64,000 nucleotides of DNA from Kitasatospora mediocidica KCTC 9733 (lineage in GTDB: Bacteria > Actinomycetota > Actinomycetes > Streptomycetales > Streptomycetaceae). The translations under genes were made by a program, and so were the position numbers. A model generated the notes under the pieces. It worked only from the letters and a program-made list of their open reading frames with translations, was not told the origin of the DNA and searched no databases. This document shows, piece by piece, positions 49,217 through 57,771 of the stretch. Numbering within the stretch: position 1 is the stretch's first letter; each line of letters starts with the position of its first letter. The stretch is from NCBI RefSeq assembly GCF_000744225.1, contig NZ_JQLN01000005.1, positions 1,116,001-1,180,000 of the forward strand, given 5' to 3'.

Positions 49217-49827
49217 GCATCGTCGAGCTCCGTCAGTACACGCTGCGCCCGGGAGCACGGGACACCCTGATCTCTCTCTTCGAACGGAAGTTCGTGACCG
49301 GCCAGGAGGTCGCGGGCATCACGCTCGGCAGCCGCTTCCGGGACGTGAACGACCCGGACCGCTTCGTCTGGCTGCGGGCCTTCCCCGACATGGCGGCCCG
49401 CGCCCGCGCGCTGAGCGCGTTCTACTACGGTCCGGTCTGGCAGGCCCACCGGGACGAGGCCAACGCGACCATGATCGACTCGGACAACGTCCTGCTACTC
49501 AACGGTCCCGGCTTCACCGCGCTGCCGGACACCGAGACTGTCACTCTCACCATCTGTCACCCGAGGCAGCCGGACTTCGCCGAGTACTTCACGCAGCAGG
49601 TAAGCCCCGCGCTGGCTGCCGCCGACGTGGCGCCACTCGGCGTCCACCACTCTGAGCATGCCGAGAACAACTTCCCAGCTCTGCCGGTCCGCACCGGCGA
49701 GGACGTCTTCCTCTGGTTCACCGCCGGGACCGTGGCACCCGACCTGCCCTGGCCCGACGGGCTGCTTCCCCGGCTGCACACCGCTCCGCAGCAACTGCAC
49801 CTGGAACCGATCAGGTGGAAGCGGTGA
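49213..49827 (+). CDS. NIPSNAP-family protein
   Basis: The protein has 204 residues from GTG 49213, overlapping the upstream stop. The N-terminal SIVELRQYTLRPGARDTLIS and FRDVNDPDRFVWLRAFPDMA, then FYYGPVWQAHRDEANATMID, are diagnostic of NIPSNAP/DABB-like ferredoxin folds. The family includes small monooxygenase-like and stress proteins of unclear role. Co-translation with the DUF1579-like gene suggests joint function. Confidence 0.83.
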   Translation: MSIVELRQYTLRPGARDTLISLFERKFVTGQEVAGITLGSRFRDVNDPDRFVWLRAFPDMAARARALSAFYYGPVWQAHRDEANATMIDSDNVLLLNGPGFTALPDTETVTLTICHPRQPDFAEYFTQQVSPALAAADVAPLGVHHSEHAENNFPALPVRTGEDVFLWFTAGTVAPDLPWPDGLLPRLHTAPQQLHLEPIRWKR

Positions 49828-49965
49828 CCGGTGAGGACCGTCGGCGCATCGCTGCTCGGAGCTGACACCGCATCCACCCGATTGCTGACGGTTCGGGCAA
49901 GCCGGCCGCCAGGCGAGTCGAGGGCCCTCCGTGGGGACGGTCGGCGACGTCGGAGCGGCCTCGGC

Positions 49966-50637
49966 TCATGTGAGACGCCGACGGCCGCGGCCGGCTATGA
50001 CTCGTTCGGCGACCAGGAGGTCGATCAACCAGGACGTCCAGGCGCCGCTGCCGTAGGCCTGGTCGAAGGGGAGGCCGACTGCCGGTAGAACGGTCAACCA
50101 CAGGCGGAAGGTGACGGAGGCGAAGATCAGGGCGTAGGACCTGACCATCCACACCTGGTGACGGGCGTAGTCGCGCCGGCGGACGGTGACGTACGCGGCG
50201 GTGGACGTCACCAGGAGCAGGACAGCGAGCATGGAGAAGCCGAGCGGGGCGATCGGCCCGACCAGACCGGTAGGCGCCAGCAGCAGGGCGCCGGCGGCGA
50301 CGGCCAGAACGCTGACCAGGTAGACCCGGCCTATCACCCGGTGCAGGGTCGGGCGGCCGGCTCTCAACCAGGGCAGGAACTGCCACGGCCCCAGGGCCAA
50401 TGCCAGGCAACCACCGCCTACATGGAGCAGCAACGGGGTGAGGTGGGCGAGATAGACCGCCCGTTGCTGCGCGAGGAAGGTGTTCGGGTCGAGGGTGAAG
50501 TAGCGGGCGGCGACCAGGGCGGTGAGGGTCGCCAGGACGGTGATCGAGATCCACCCGGCCCGACGGAGGAGGGGCGGGGACGAGCGGCCCTCGTTGACCG
50601 GGGCGACGCGGCGGCGAGTGGGAGCAGAGGAGTTCAT
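49966..50637 (-). CDS. DUF2306 integral membrane protein
   Basis: I placed the start at ATG 50637, giving 223 residues. There are five or six hydrophobic helices: WISITVLATLTALVAARYFT, LTPLLLHVGGGCLALALGPW, VYLVSVLAVAAGALLLAPTG, MLAVLLLVTSTAAYVTV and ALIFASVTFRLWLTVLP. The signature HRVIGRVYL and RHQVWMVRSYALIFASVTFR is typical of DUF2306. Its function is unknown. It diverges from a two-component system across repeated operator-like sites and is a likely target of it. Confidence 0.82.
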   Translation of the reverse strand: MNSSAPTRRRVAPVNEGRSSPPLLRRAGWISITVLATLTALVAARYFTLDPNTFLAQQRAVYLAHLTPLLLHVGGGCLALALGPWQFLPWLRAGRPTLHRVIGRVYLVSVLAVAAGALLLAPTGLVGPIAPLGFSMLAVLLLVTSTAAYVTVRRRDYARHQVWMVRSYALIFASVTFRLWLTVLPAVGLPFDQAYGSGAWTSWLIDLLVAERVIAGRGRRRLT

Positions 50638-50697
50638 GGCCAGGAAGCTACGGATCGGTCGGGGTGGTCCGCGTCCACTTCTCGGGGTGGATCGGTG

Positions 50698-50774
50698 TAC
50701 CCCGACAGGGGTAGGTCGTGAGCCATCGATGCTGTACCCCACTGGGGGTACAGGCGGAGTACCCCCGCGGGGCG
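50698..50774. promoter_or_regulatory. Three GTACCCC/GGGGTAC operator-like sites
   Basis: TACCCC-gaca-GGGGTA (50698-50713) and TGTACCCC-actg-GGGGTACA (50733-50752) are perfect inverted repeats with the same 4-base spacer and centres 37 bases apart. A weaker GTACCCCCGCGGGG (50759-50772) follows. They lie between the divergent DUF2306 and sensor-kinase genes, and the downstream response regulator is the natural candidate ligand. Confidence 0.65.
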
Positions 50775-50849
50775 ATGTGCGGCTGACGCCCGCCTTGCTA
50801 CCGTCCGGAGCTGTCACCGCGCCGCGGTGACGGTGCCCCGGGAGGTGCG

Positions 50850-52262
50850 ATGAGTCGGCCGATCTCGACCAGCACGCGCGCCACGACGTGGTTGCGCCGA
50901 ACGCTGCCTGGCTCCAACGCACAACTGGTCGCCCTGCTGGCCACACTCTTCGGCACGCTGTGCCGAGCGATGCAGAGCGTGCGGCGCGGCGCGATGACGA
51001 CCACCGGACCGATCCCGACGGCCGTCGACCGCACCGTGGCCGCCGCGTTCCTGGCCGTGATGGTCGTCGAGCGGACCGACGCGGCGTCGCGAATCGGCGC
51101 CCGGATGCCGCTGGCCATCCTGCTGAGCGTGGCCATCGCAGGCCCGATCGCCGTGCGCCGCAGCGCGCCGCTGGCTGCGTACGTGGTGGGATCCGCCGCG
51201 CTCTCGGTGGAGGCCCTGTTCGTTCTGCCCAGTCCCCTCTCCCCCTACGCGAACCTGATCGGCCTCTATTCGCTCGGCCTGCACGGCACGCGGGGCCGTG
51301 CGCGGCTGGGGCCGGTCGTCGTGCTGCTCGGCATGGTGGCCTACTTCAGCGGCTCCGCCCACACCTACCCGGTGATCCCCGCCGGCGCTCTCTTCGTCTG
51401 GCTGCTGTCCTGGTCACTCGGGTACGGCGCCGCCCGGCGACAGGAGGAGCGCGAGACCGCGCGGCGACTGCTGCGCCATCAGGCGGTGGCCGAGGAGCGT
51501 GCCCGGATCGCCCGTGAGTTGCACGACCTCGTCGGCCACACGCTCAACGTGATGCTCGTCCAGGCTGGCGCCGCCCGCCGGTTGCTGGGCCGAGATCCCG
51601 AGCAGAGCCGTGAGTTGCTGACGGGCATGGAACACACCGGCCGCGAGGCACTCGACGAACTGGACCGGGTGCTCGGCCTGCTGCGCCACGGCAGCCCGAC
51701 ACATCCGTCCGAGACAGTCACGTCGCCACTCAGGCCGGCAGCCGCAGGCGCGGCTGCACCCGCAACCACCGGCACAGCACCTGCACCGTCCCCCACCCAG
51801 TCACCGACACCGGCACCGCCGCCAGCACCGGCGCCCACGCAGGCACACGCGCCGCCGAACGCCCCCCTGGACGAACCGAACATGCAGCCCGGGCTCAGCG
51901 AACTGTCCAGGCTGACCGCCCGGATGGAGCAGGCCGGGATCCGGGTCACCGCGCGAATCGACCCCGCCGTGCGCCAAGTCCCACGCAGTATCGACATGTC
52001 GGCTTACCGGATCGTCCAGGAGGCCCTGACCAACACGCTGAAACACGGGCAGGCCGAATCCGCCGAGGTGATCGTCCGCCGCGACGGAAGGGTGATCGAC
52101 ATCGAGGTCCGTGACGACGGGTCGGGCGCTGTCGGTGGATACACGCCGGGCCGGGGATTGCTGGGCATCGCCGAGCGGGCGTCCATGTTCGGCGGCAGCG
52201 TAGAGCACGAGGGAGGTGAACGGGGCGGGTTCCGTCTCCATGCCGTGCTCCCGATCCCATGA
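50850..52262 (+). CDS. Two-component sensor histidine kinase (NarX/DesK type)
   Basis: The protein has 470 residues from ATG 50850, after GGGAGGTG. The N-terminal half has about four or five membrane helices. The HisKA_3 dimerisation domain reads RARIARELHDLVGHTLNVML near residue 225 with the phospho-acceptor His. A 60-residue Pro/Ala/Thr-rich linker (TGTAPAPSPTQSPTPAPPPA) then precedes the ATPase domain (YRIVQEALTNTLKHGQAESA, DIEVRDDGSG, GRGLLGIAERASMFGG). The stop overlaps the response-regulator start. Confidence 0.92.
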   Translation: MSRPISTSTRATTWLRRTLPGSNAQLVALLATLFGTLCRAMQSVRRGAMTTTGPIPTAVDRTVAAAFLAVMVVERTDAASRIGARMPLAILLSVAIAGPIAVRRSAPLAAYVVGSAALSVEALFVLPSPLSPYANLIGLYSLGLHGTRGRARLGPVVVLLGMVAYFSGSAHTYPVIPAGALFVWLLSWSLGYGAARRQEERETARRLLRHQAVAEERARIARELHDLVGHTLNVMLVQAGAARRLLGRDPEQSRELLTGMEHTGREALDELDRVLGLLRHGSPTHPSETVTSPLRPAAAGAAAPATTGTAPAPSPTQSPTPAPPPAPAPTQAHAPPNAPLDEPNMQPGLSELSRLTARMEQAGIRVTARIDPAVRQVPRSIDMSAYRIVQEALTNTLKHGQAESAEVIVRRDGRVIDIEVRDDGSGAVGGYTPGRGLLGIAERASMFGGSVEHEGGERGGFRLHAVLPIP

Positions 52263-53098
52263 CGGTGAGGGTCGTGGTCGCCGACGACGACGCGCTGCTG
52301 CGTGCCGGTGTCGCGCTGGTGCTCAGCAGCGCGGACGAGACAGGTGGCACGGACGACACGGGTAGCGCCAACGGCAGGAGGCTCGACGGCAGAACCAGCG
52401 ACGACGACGGCAGCAGCGGCTCCGGCAGCACGGGCAGCACGGGCAACTCCAGCAACCCAGGCAACCCAGGCAGCGCGGGCAACCCGGGCAGCCGAGCCGC
52501 CATAGAGGTGGTCGGCCAGGCCGCCGACGGCCTGACGGCCGTCGAACTGTGCCGGTCACTGGCACCGGACGTCATCCTGATGGACGTCCGGATGCCCGGC
52601 ATCGACGGCATCGAGGCGACGCGCCGGATCGTCGCCGCGGGCCTGGCTACTCGCGTCCTGGTGCTGACGACGTTCCAGTACGACGACTACGTCTGGGGTG
52701 CGCTCCGGGCCGGTGCCAGCGGGTTCCTGCTCAAGCGCGCCTCTCCGGAGCGCCTGATCGACGCCGTGCAGGCGCTCGCCGCCGGCGAGGCGCTGCTGGA
52801 CCCGGCCGTCACCCGTGACCTGGTCACCCATCTCGTCACCGGCGACCCCGACCGGCCGCGGGCCGGCGTACCGGACCGACGGCTGGCGCAGCTGACCGTG
52901 CGGGAGCGGGAGGTACTCCGGCTGGCCGCCGAGGGGTACTCGAACGCGGAGATCTCCGCGCTACTGTTCGTCGCCGAGTCCACGGTGAAGACCCACATGA
53001 AACGGGTACTGGCCAAGATCGACGCCCGCGACCGCGCGCAGGCGGTCGCGATTGCCTACCAGGGCGGCCTGATGACCACGCCGGACATCGCCCGCTGA
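52259..53098 (+). CDS. NarL/LuxR response regulator with a low-complexity insert in the receiver
   Basis: The protein has 279 residues. The receiver begins VVVADDDALLRAGVALVLSS. A stretch of about 57 residues rich in Gly, Ser, Asp and Asn (residues 26-82, GSGSTGSTGNSSNPGNPGSA within it) then interrupts it before AIEVVGQAADGLTAVELCRS. The phospho-acceptor site DVILMDVRMPGIDG, TTFQYDDYVWGALRAGASGF and LLKRASPE are intact. The C-terminal helix-turn-helix is LTVREREVLRLAAEGYSNAE and STVKTHMKRVLAKI. NarL receivers normally lack such an insert between helix 1 and strand 2. It pairs with the preceding kinase. Confidence 0.9.
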   Translation: MTVRVVVADDDALLRAGVALVLSSADETGGTDDTGSANGRRLDGRTSDDDGSSGSGSTGSTGNSSNPGNPGSAGNPGSRAAIEVVGQAADGLTAVELCRSLAPDVILMDVRMPGIDGIEATRRIVAAGLATRVLVLTTFQYDDYVWGALRAGASGFLLKRASPERLIDAVQALAAGEALLDPAVTRDLVTHLVTGDPDRPRAGVPDRRLAQLTVREREVLRLAAEGYSNAEISALLFVAESTVKTHMKRVLAKIDARDRAQAVAIAYQGGLMTTPDIAR

Positions 53099-53185
53099 CC
53101 ACCACCGGGCCCATACGCTCTGAGCCTTACGGCCGCGACCCATGACCCCAGGCCCGCCACCCGAGTAGCCAGCAACCCACCGGCA

Positions 53186-54601
53186 TCAGTCAGGAGTCCG
53201 GGCCGCGACCTGCCAGAGCGCCCTGACCCGAGGCTGGTTACGGTACGGCCGGGTATACGCCCGCATCAGGGCGACGGCGCGGTCGTACCGGCGTGAGCGC
53301 AGAGCGGAGCGCTGCTCCAGGAAGGTGCTCCACGTCGCGCAGGCCGCGTCCAGATGGCCTGACCGCATCTGGTACTCGGCCAGTTGCGCGAGCACGACGG
53401 CGCGCGAACGCCGCTCCTGATCCGGCCGGTGCCGCAGTGAGTCCTGGAGAGCCGCGACGGCTCCCCGGCTGTCCCCGAAGTACCAGCAGATGACGGCCCG
53501 TTGGTGGGCCAGCGAGGCCTCGTGATAGCCGCCGGTGAACGAGGCGTCCCGGACCGCACCGGCGTCCACCAACCCTGCTTCCGCAGCCGCCAGTTGCTCC
53601 AGCGCCGGGCGGCGCTCCAGCAGTGCGGCGTGGGCCACGGCCAACTGGCCGTGCAGGAACGCCCGAGTGCGCGGCGGCGCGTGCCGCCCCTCGGCGACCG
53701 CCGCCTCCGCGAGCCGCAAGGCGTCACGGTGGTGCCCCAGCCCGCGGGCCTGCACGCTGAGCGCCCGCAGGGCGACGGCCAGCGCGGTGCGGTCGCCGGC
53801 CTCGTCCGCCAGCGTCGCGCTGAGGCGGTAGTAGCGCTGAGCAAGGCCGTGCAGCTCGTCGTCCACATGCGTGAAGCCGCACAGGTAGGTCAACGACGAT
53901 GCCGTGATCAACAGTTCACGGCGAACTCCCGGGGGCGCCGGCTCGCGCAGCCACGGCACGATGCTGGTCGCCAGGTACTGGGTCAGCGCGGGGCGCACCG
54001 CTCCGCCTCCCGAGGCGTGGTCGGTGAGCGAGAAGACAGTACCCATCGCCTGCGCGGCCCGCAGGTGCGCGCGGGTGATCTGCCGAGACCGAGCCGACAC
54101 GGAACCCACCCCAGGCGAACCCACCCCTGGCGAACCCACCCCAGGCGAACCCACCCCAGCCAAACGCTCCCGGCCTCTCGCGGTCAACGGCACGGCGGCC
54201 AGTTCGGCCAGCGAGTACGCGGCACTGGAGCGCCCGCGCCCCCGCCCACGCCCACCCCCAGCGCCGCCGGCGCTGAGCTCGGCGAGCGCGAGCACCGGGT
54301 CGCGCCCCCCGGGACCGCCCGCCTCCCGTTGCCCAGGCACCCGCGCCTCACCGAGCCCGGCAGTGTCCGGGGTGACGAGTCGACGCAGCCGACGGGTGAG
54401 CGCTTCGGCGACCAGCTCGGGCACCGGCCTACGTGGCACTGAGCCGTTCAACCACTGTGCCACTGAGGGTCGTTGGTAGTTCAGCGAGAGTCCGGCCTCG
54501 GCTCCGGCGGCGTTCACCGCACGAGCCAGTTCCTCGCCACTCCAACCGGCCTCGGCCAGCAGTCCGCGAAGCAGTGCATTGGAGTTCTGATGTCCCGTCA
54601 T
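53186..54601 (-). CDS. XRE-like regulator with TPR-type helical repeat region
   Basis: The protein has 471 residues from ATG 54601. The N-terminus (ALLRGLLAEAGWSGEELARA, LNYQRPSVAQWLNGSVPRRP) is a helix-turn-helix of the actinobacterial type that precedes long helical regions. A Gly/Arg-rich linker and four copies of the unit GVGSP follow (near residues 150-170). The rest (about 180-460) is alpha-helical with TPR-like spacing (YRLSATLADEAGDRTALAVA, HRDALRLAEAAVAEGRHA, LVDAGAVRDASFTGGYHEAS). Such regulators control morphological or secondary metabolism in streptomycetes. It is divergent from the second biosynthetic operon and could regulate it. Confidence 0.8.
   Translation of the reverse strand: MTGHQNSNALLRGLLAEAGWSGEELARAVNAAGAEAGLSLNYQRPSVAQWLNGSVPRRPVPELVAEALTRRLRRLVTPDTAGLGEARVPGQREAGGPGGRDPVLALAELSAGGAGGGRGRGRGRSSAAYSLAELAAVPLTARGRERLAGVGSPGVGSPGVGSPGVGSVSARSRQITRAHLRAAQAMGTVFSLTDHASGGGAVRPALTQYLATSIVPWLREPAPPGVRRELLITASSLTYLCGFTHVDDELHGLAQRYYRLSATLADEAGDRTALAVALRALSVQARGLGHHRDALRLAEAAVAEGRHAPPRTRAFLHGQLAVAHAALLERRPALEQLAAAEAGLVDAGAVRDASFTGGYHEASLAHQRAVICWYFGDSRGAVAALQDSLRHRPDQERRSRAVVLAQLAEYQMRSGHLDAACATWSTFLEQRSALRSRRYDRAVALMRAYTRPYRNQPRVRALWQVAARTPD
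54102..54161. repeat. Four tandem 15-bp units
   Basis: GAACCCACCCCAGGC repeats four times with single changes. It is in frame in the XRE/TPR gene and encodes the GVGSP units on the minus strand. Confidence 0.85.
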
Positions 54602-54852
54602 TTCGCAGCCCTTACAACACAATACGAAAATACGACGGATTATGCGATTGCTTAACGCGTCGCTGTTCTTAACGACAGGGGGACCGAAGGGCCTTTCGAC
54701 GTCCGACGCCGAAGGCCGACCATGGAGGCCGGCAGGGAAATGTTTCCCGCGACGGAGCTCCGTACACGTCGGTCCCGCGACCGGCCCGCCAACCAGCTCC
54801 CCGGGCCCTGCCGTGCCTGCGAAAACGCAGGCCCGACAGAACGGAATCACCC

Positions 54853-55899
54853 ATGCGACGCCGTATCGGAGTTGTGGGAACAGGCGGCTATCTTCCCCGC
54901 TCGATTCGAACAAACTCGGAGGTCGCGCCCGCCGCCTCGGTCACCCCCGAATGGATCGTGGAACGGACCGGCGTCCGCCACCGGCACCAGGCCGCGCCCG
55001 ACCAGGCAGCCTCGGATCTGGCCGCCGAGGCTGTCCGCGCGGCGCTGGACTGCGCCGGACTCGACGCCGCACAGCTGGACCTGCTGATCCTCGCGACCTC
55101 CACCCCGGACGAGTTGGGCCCCTCCTCCGCCTGCCGGGTGCAAGCCCTCCTCGGCGCGCGCAACGCGGTCGCGTTCGATGTCTCCGCAGCCTGTTCGGGG
55201 TGGCTGTTCGCCTCCCGGGTCGCCCACGACTGGCTGGCCGGCGACCCCACCTCCCGGTACGCGGCGGTGGTGGGCTGCGAGGTCTACTCCCCGTTCATCG
55301 ACGCGGCCGACCGCGCGACGGCGGTGCTCTTCGCCGACGGCGCGGCGGCGGCCGTGCTGGCGCCGGTGGCGCACGACGAGGGTTTCGGCGCCATCCGGCT
55401 CGGCTCCGACGGCACCCACGCGAGCGACGTGCTGATCCCGGCCGGCGGCAGCCGTCGCCCGGCCTCGCCGACCACCCTGACCGACGGCGGCCACCGGATC
55501 TTCATGAACGGCCGCGCGGTGCGCGACTTCATCCTGGAGCTCTTCCCGGCCGCCGTGCACAGCGCACTCGACGCATCCGGTCTGACGCTGGACCAGATCG
55601 ACCTGGTGGTCACCCACCAGCCCAATCCGGTCCTGCTGCGCAGCGCGGCGCGGGCGCTCGGTCTGCCGGAGGAGCGCCTGGTGATCGTCGGCGAGGAGGT
55701 CGGGAACATCGGTGCCGGCTCGCTGCCCTTCGGCCTCGCACACGCCGCGGCGGCGGGCCGGGTGAAGCCCGGCGACCGCGTCCTGCTGGTCGCGTTCGGC
55801 GCCGGTGTCACCTGGGGCAGCACCGTCCTGATCTGGAGCGGAACCGCCAACGTCGCCCGGAGCCCGCTGCTTGACCTTCAGCTCCAGCAGTCGGCCTGA
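54853..55899 (+). CDS. Beta-ketoacyl-ACP synthase III (KSIII/FabH-like), first copy
   Basis: The protein has 348 residues from ATG 54853. It shows the FabH fold: RRRIGVVGTGGYLPRSIRTN, WIVERTGVRHRHQAAPDQAA, the catalytic Cys in FDVSAACSGWLFASR, His in LVVTHQPNPVLLRSAARALG and Asn in GNIGAGSLPFGLAHAA. Normally KSIII joins an acyl-CoA to malonyl-ACP to start a chain; some copies act as acyltransferases. It leads a plus-strand run of seven lipid-like biosynthetic genes. The gap to the next gene (110 bases) holds hexamer repeats around ACCACG. Confidence 0.9.
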   Translation: MRRRIGVVGTGGYLPRSIRTNSEVAPAASVTPEWIVERTGVRHRHQAAPDQAASDLAAEAVRAALDCAGLDAAQLDLLILATSTPDELGPSSACRVQALLGARNAVAFDVSAACSGWLFASRVAHDWLAGDPTSRYAAVVGCEVYSPFIDAADRATAVLFADGAAAAVLAPVAHDEGFGAIRLGSDGTHASDVLIPAGGSRRPASPTTLTDGGHRIFMNGRAVRDFILELFPAAVHSALDASGLTLDQIDLVVTHQPNPVLLRSAARALGLPEERLVIVGEEVGNIGAGSLPFGLAHAAAAGRVKPGDRVLLVAFGAGVTWGSTVLIWSGTANVARSPLLDLQLQQSA

Positions 55900-55904
55900 G
55901 CCCG

Positions 55905-55968
55905 CACGCAACCACGACCACGACCACAACCACGGCCACAACCACGGCTACGGCTACGGCCGCACCCC
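55905..55968. repeat. Imperfect hexamer repeats (CCACGA/CCACAA/CTACGG)
   Basis: Between the KSIII and SDR genes, hexamers of type ACCACG and ACAACC run for about 60 bases. This looks like slippage-prone filler and also holds the approach to the SDR ribosome site. Confidence 0.7.
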
Positions 55969-56009
55969 AGCCACGCCCTCACGCCCCGCCCCGGAAAGGA
56001 CACCCGCCC

Positions 56010-56843
56010 ATGCCGTCCCCCGCCCCCTTCCACCTGGGCAGCACCCGCGCCCTGGTCACCGGCGCCTCCCGCGGCATCGGCCGCGCGATAGCCCTGGCCC
56101 TCGCCGAGGCGGGTGCCGACATCGCCGTGACGGCACGCAGCGCCGACGGCCTCAAGCAGACCGCCGAGGCGATCGCCCGAACCGGCCGCCGCGCCGAGGT
56201 CGTCCCGGGCGACCTGCTCGACCCGCGGGAACCGGCCCGGATCGTCGCAGAGGCCGCCACCCAGCTCGGCGGCCTGGACCTGCTGGTGCACAACGCCGGC
56301 CTGCTCCCCGCCGACGAGCACGGCAACACCGTCTTCGCACCGCTCCAGGACTCCACCCCCGCCCAGTGGGAGCCCGTACTGACCGTCAACCTGCGGGCCA
56401 CCGTGGCACTTTGCCGCGCCGCCCACCCCCACCTGGCGGCGTCCCCACGGGCCAGCATCCTGCTGGTCTCGTCCGTCGCGGGACTGATGGCCGTGCCGAC
56501 CATGGAGGCGTACGGCGTCACCAAGGCCGCCGAGCTCTCGCTCACCCGGTCGCTGGCCGTCGGCTGGGCCCGGCAGGGCATCCGGGTCAACGCGCTCTGC
56601 CCCGGCTGGGTCCGCACCGACATGACGGCCGCGGTGCACACCCATCCACCCACCGCCGCCTGGCTGCTGGCCCACGTGCCGCTCGGACGCTGGGCGGAGC
56701 CGACCGAGGTGGCCGGGGCGGCCGTCTTCCTCAGCTCCCCGGCGGCAGCCTTCGTCACCGGCCATGCCCTGGTCGTCGACGGCGGACTCACGCTCCCCGA
56801 CGGCGGCTTGGCCGGCTTCCCCAAGCCGCCACCACCGTTCTGA
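56010..56843 (+). CDS. SDR-family ketoreductase
   Basis: The protein has 277 residues from ATG 56010, after GGAAAGGACA. Classical SDR motifs are ALVTGASRGIGRAIALALAE, VHNAGLLPADEHG, the catalytic Ser in LLVSSVAGLMAVP and Tyr-x-x-x-Lys in AYGVTKAAELSLT, with NALCPGWVRTDM after. It resembles FabG-type 3-ketoacyl reductases, and in this gene set it probably reduces a beta-ketoacyl-ACP. Confidence 0.86.
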   Translation: MPSPAPFHLGSTRALVTGASRGIGRAIALALAEAGADIAVTARSADGLKQTAEAIARTGRRAEVVPGDLLDPREPARIVAEAATQLGGLDLLVHNAGLLPADEHGNTVFAPLQDSTPAQWEPVLTVNLRATVALCRAAHPHLAASPRASILLVSSVAGLMAVPTMEAYGVTKAAELSLTRSLAVGWARQGIRVNALCPGWVRTDMTAAVHTHPPTAAWLLAHVPLGRWAEPTEVAGAAVFLSSPAAAFVTGHALVVDGGLTLPDGGLAGFPKPPPPF

Positions 56844-56865
56844 CCTGCCCCACCCCGACCGGACG

Positions 56866-56946
56866 CCCCACCCCGCCGAACGCCCCACCCGCCGAACGCC
56901 CCACCCACCCAACGCCCCACCCGCCGAACGCCCCACCCACCCAACG
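56866..56946. repeat. Cytosine-rich 15-bp tandem repeats
   Basis: CCGCCGAACGCCCCA and CCACCCAACGCCCCA alternate about five times. The opposite strand carries many GGGG and GGGTGGG runs that could fold as a G-quadruplex. It lies between the SDR gene and the hot-dog gene. Confidence 0.8.
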
Positions 56947-57006
56947 CCAATCTCTCCCCCTGCCCGATCACCCCCTCCCCGCCCGGCTTCACCACGGGAG
57001 CGCACC

Positions 57007-57771
57007 ATGAGCACACCGCAGACCCTGTGGGTGGTGGGAGAGTCCTTCTCCCGAGCCACCGTCCACCCCCACCTCGTCACCGCCCGCCAACTGCGCGAAC
57101 AGCTCGCCGCCGGCCCCTTCCCCCCGGACCACGCGCCGATCGTCATCCCGGGCCTCGGGATCGACGAGCACACCTGGGCCGAGCTGCGCGAGGCCGTCAC
57201 CAAGGCCGGCGCCCGGCTGGCCGACGGTCCGCACCGCGACACACCCCGCCCGGTGGCCCGGCACCGCGTCCTCAAGCACGCTCAGGACAACGTCCTGATC
57301 GGCGACGCCCACGCCGCCGACGGCCGGTTCCGGGCGCGGCTCTCGGTCGCCAACGACACCGAGATGATCCGCGACCACACGGCCGATCAACAGCACGTCC
57401 CCGGAATGCTGTTGATCGAGGCCTGCACCCAACTGGTCACCTGGGCGGTGGGCGAACTGGTCGGCACCCCGGCGGGCCAGGGACCGCGCTACGCCGTGAT
57501 GCACGGCCTGGATCTCGACTTCGCCAAGTTCGTCTTCCCACTCCCCACCGACCTCGACGGCACGCTCACCGCGACCGGCCCGCCCGAGGAGCAACGGGTA
57601 CCCCTGGAAGGCGTGGTGACGGTGCGTCAGGCAGGGCGGATCTGCTCCACCTGCCGGGTCAGGCTGCACGCCTTCGATCCGACACACATCTTCGCGATCG
57701 AACACGCCCAGGCCATCCGGACCTTGGAGCGCGCCGGATCACCCGCAAGCGCCGAGCAGGAGACCCGATGA
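57007..57771 (+). CDS. AfsA/AvrD-like hot-dog domain protein
   Basis: The protein has 254 residues from ATG 57007, with GGGAGC upstream. The C-terminal hot-dog domain (about 80-240) has DHTADQQHVPGMLLIEACTQ, clearly akin to the AfsA motif DHVPGLVLVEAACQ of the synthase at 7484-8476, plus DLDFAKFVFPLPTDLDGTLT. The N-terminal 80 residues are a different domain (LWVVGESFSRATVHPHLVTA), so only one AfsA repeat is present where true AfsA has two. It may act as a dehydratase, or as an AvrD/AfsA-like transferase that takes a beta-ketoacyl chain from the ACP encoded downstream. The stop overlaps the next start (ATGA). Confidence 0.68.
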   Translation: MSTPQTLWVVGESFSRATVHPHLVTARQLREQLAAGPFPPDHAPIVIPGLGIDEHTWAELREAVTKAGARLADGPHRDTPRPVARHRVLKHAQDNVLIGDAHAADGRFRARLSVANDTEMIRDHTADQQHVPGMLLIEACTQLVTWAVGELVGTPAGQGPRYAVMHGLDLDFAKFVFPLPTDLDGTLTATGPPEEQRVPLEGVVTVRQAGRICSTCRVRLHAFDPTHIFAIEHAQAIRTLERAGSPASAEQETR

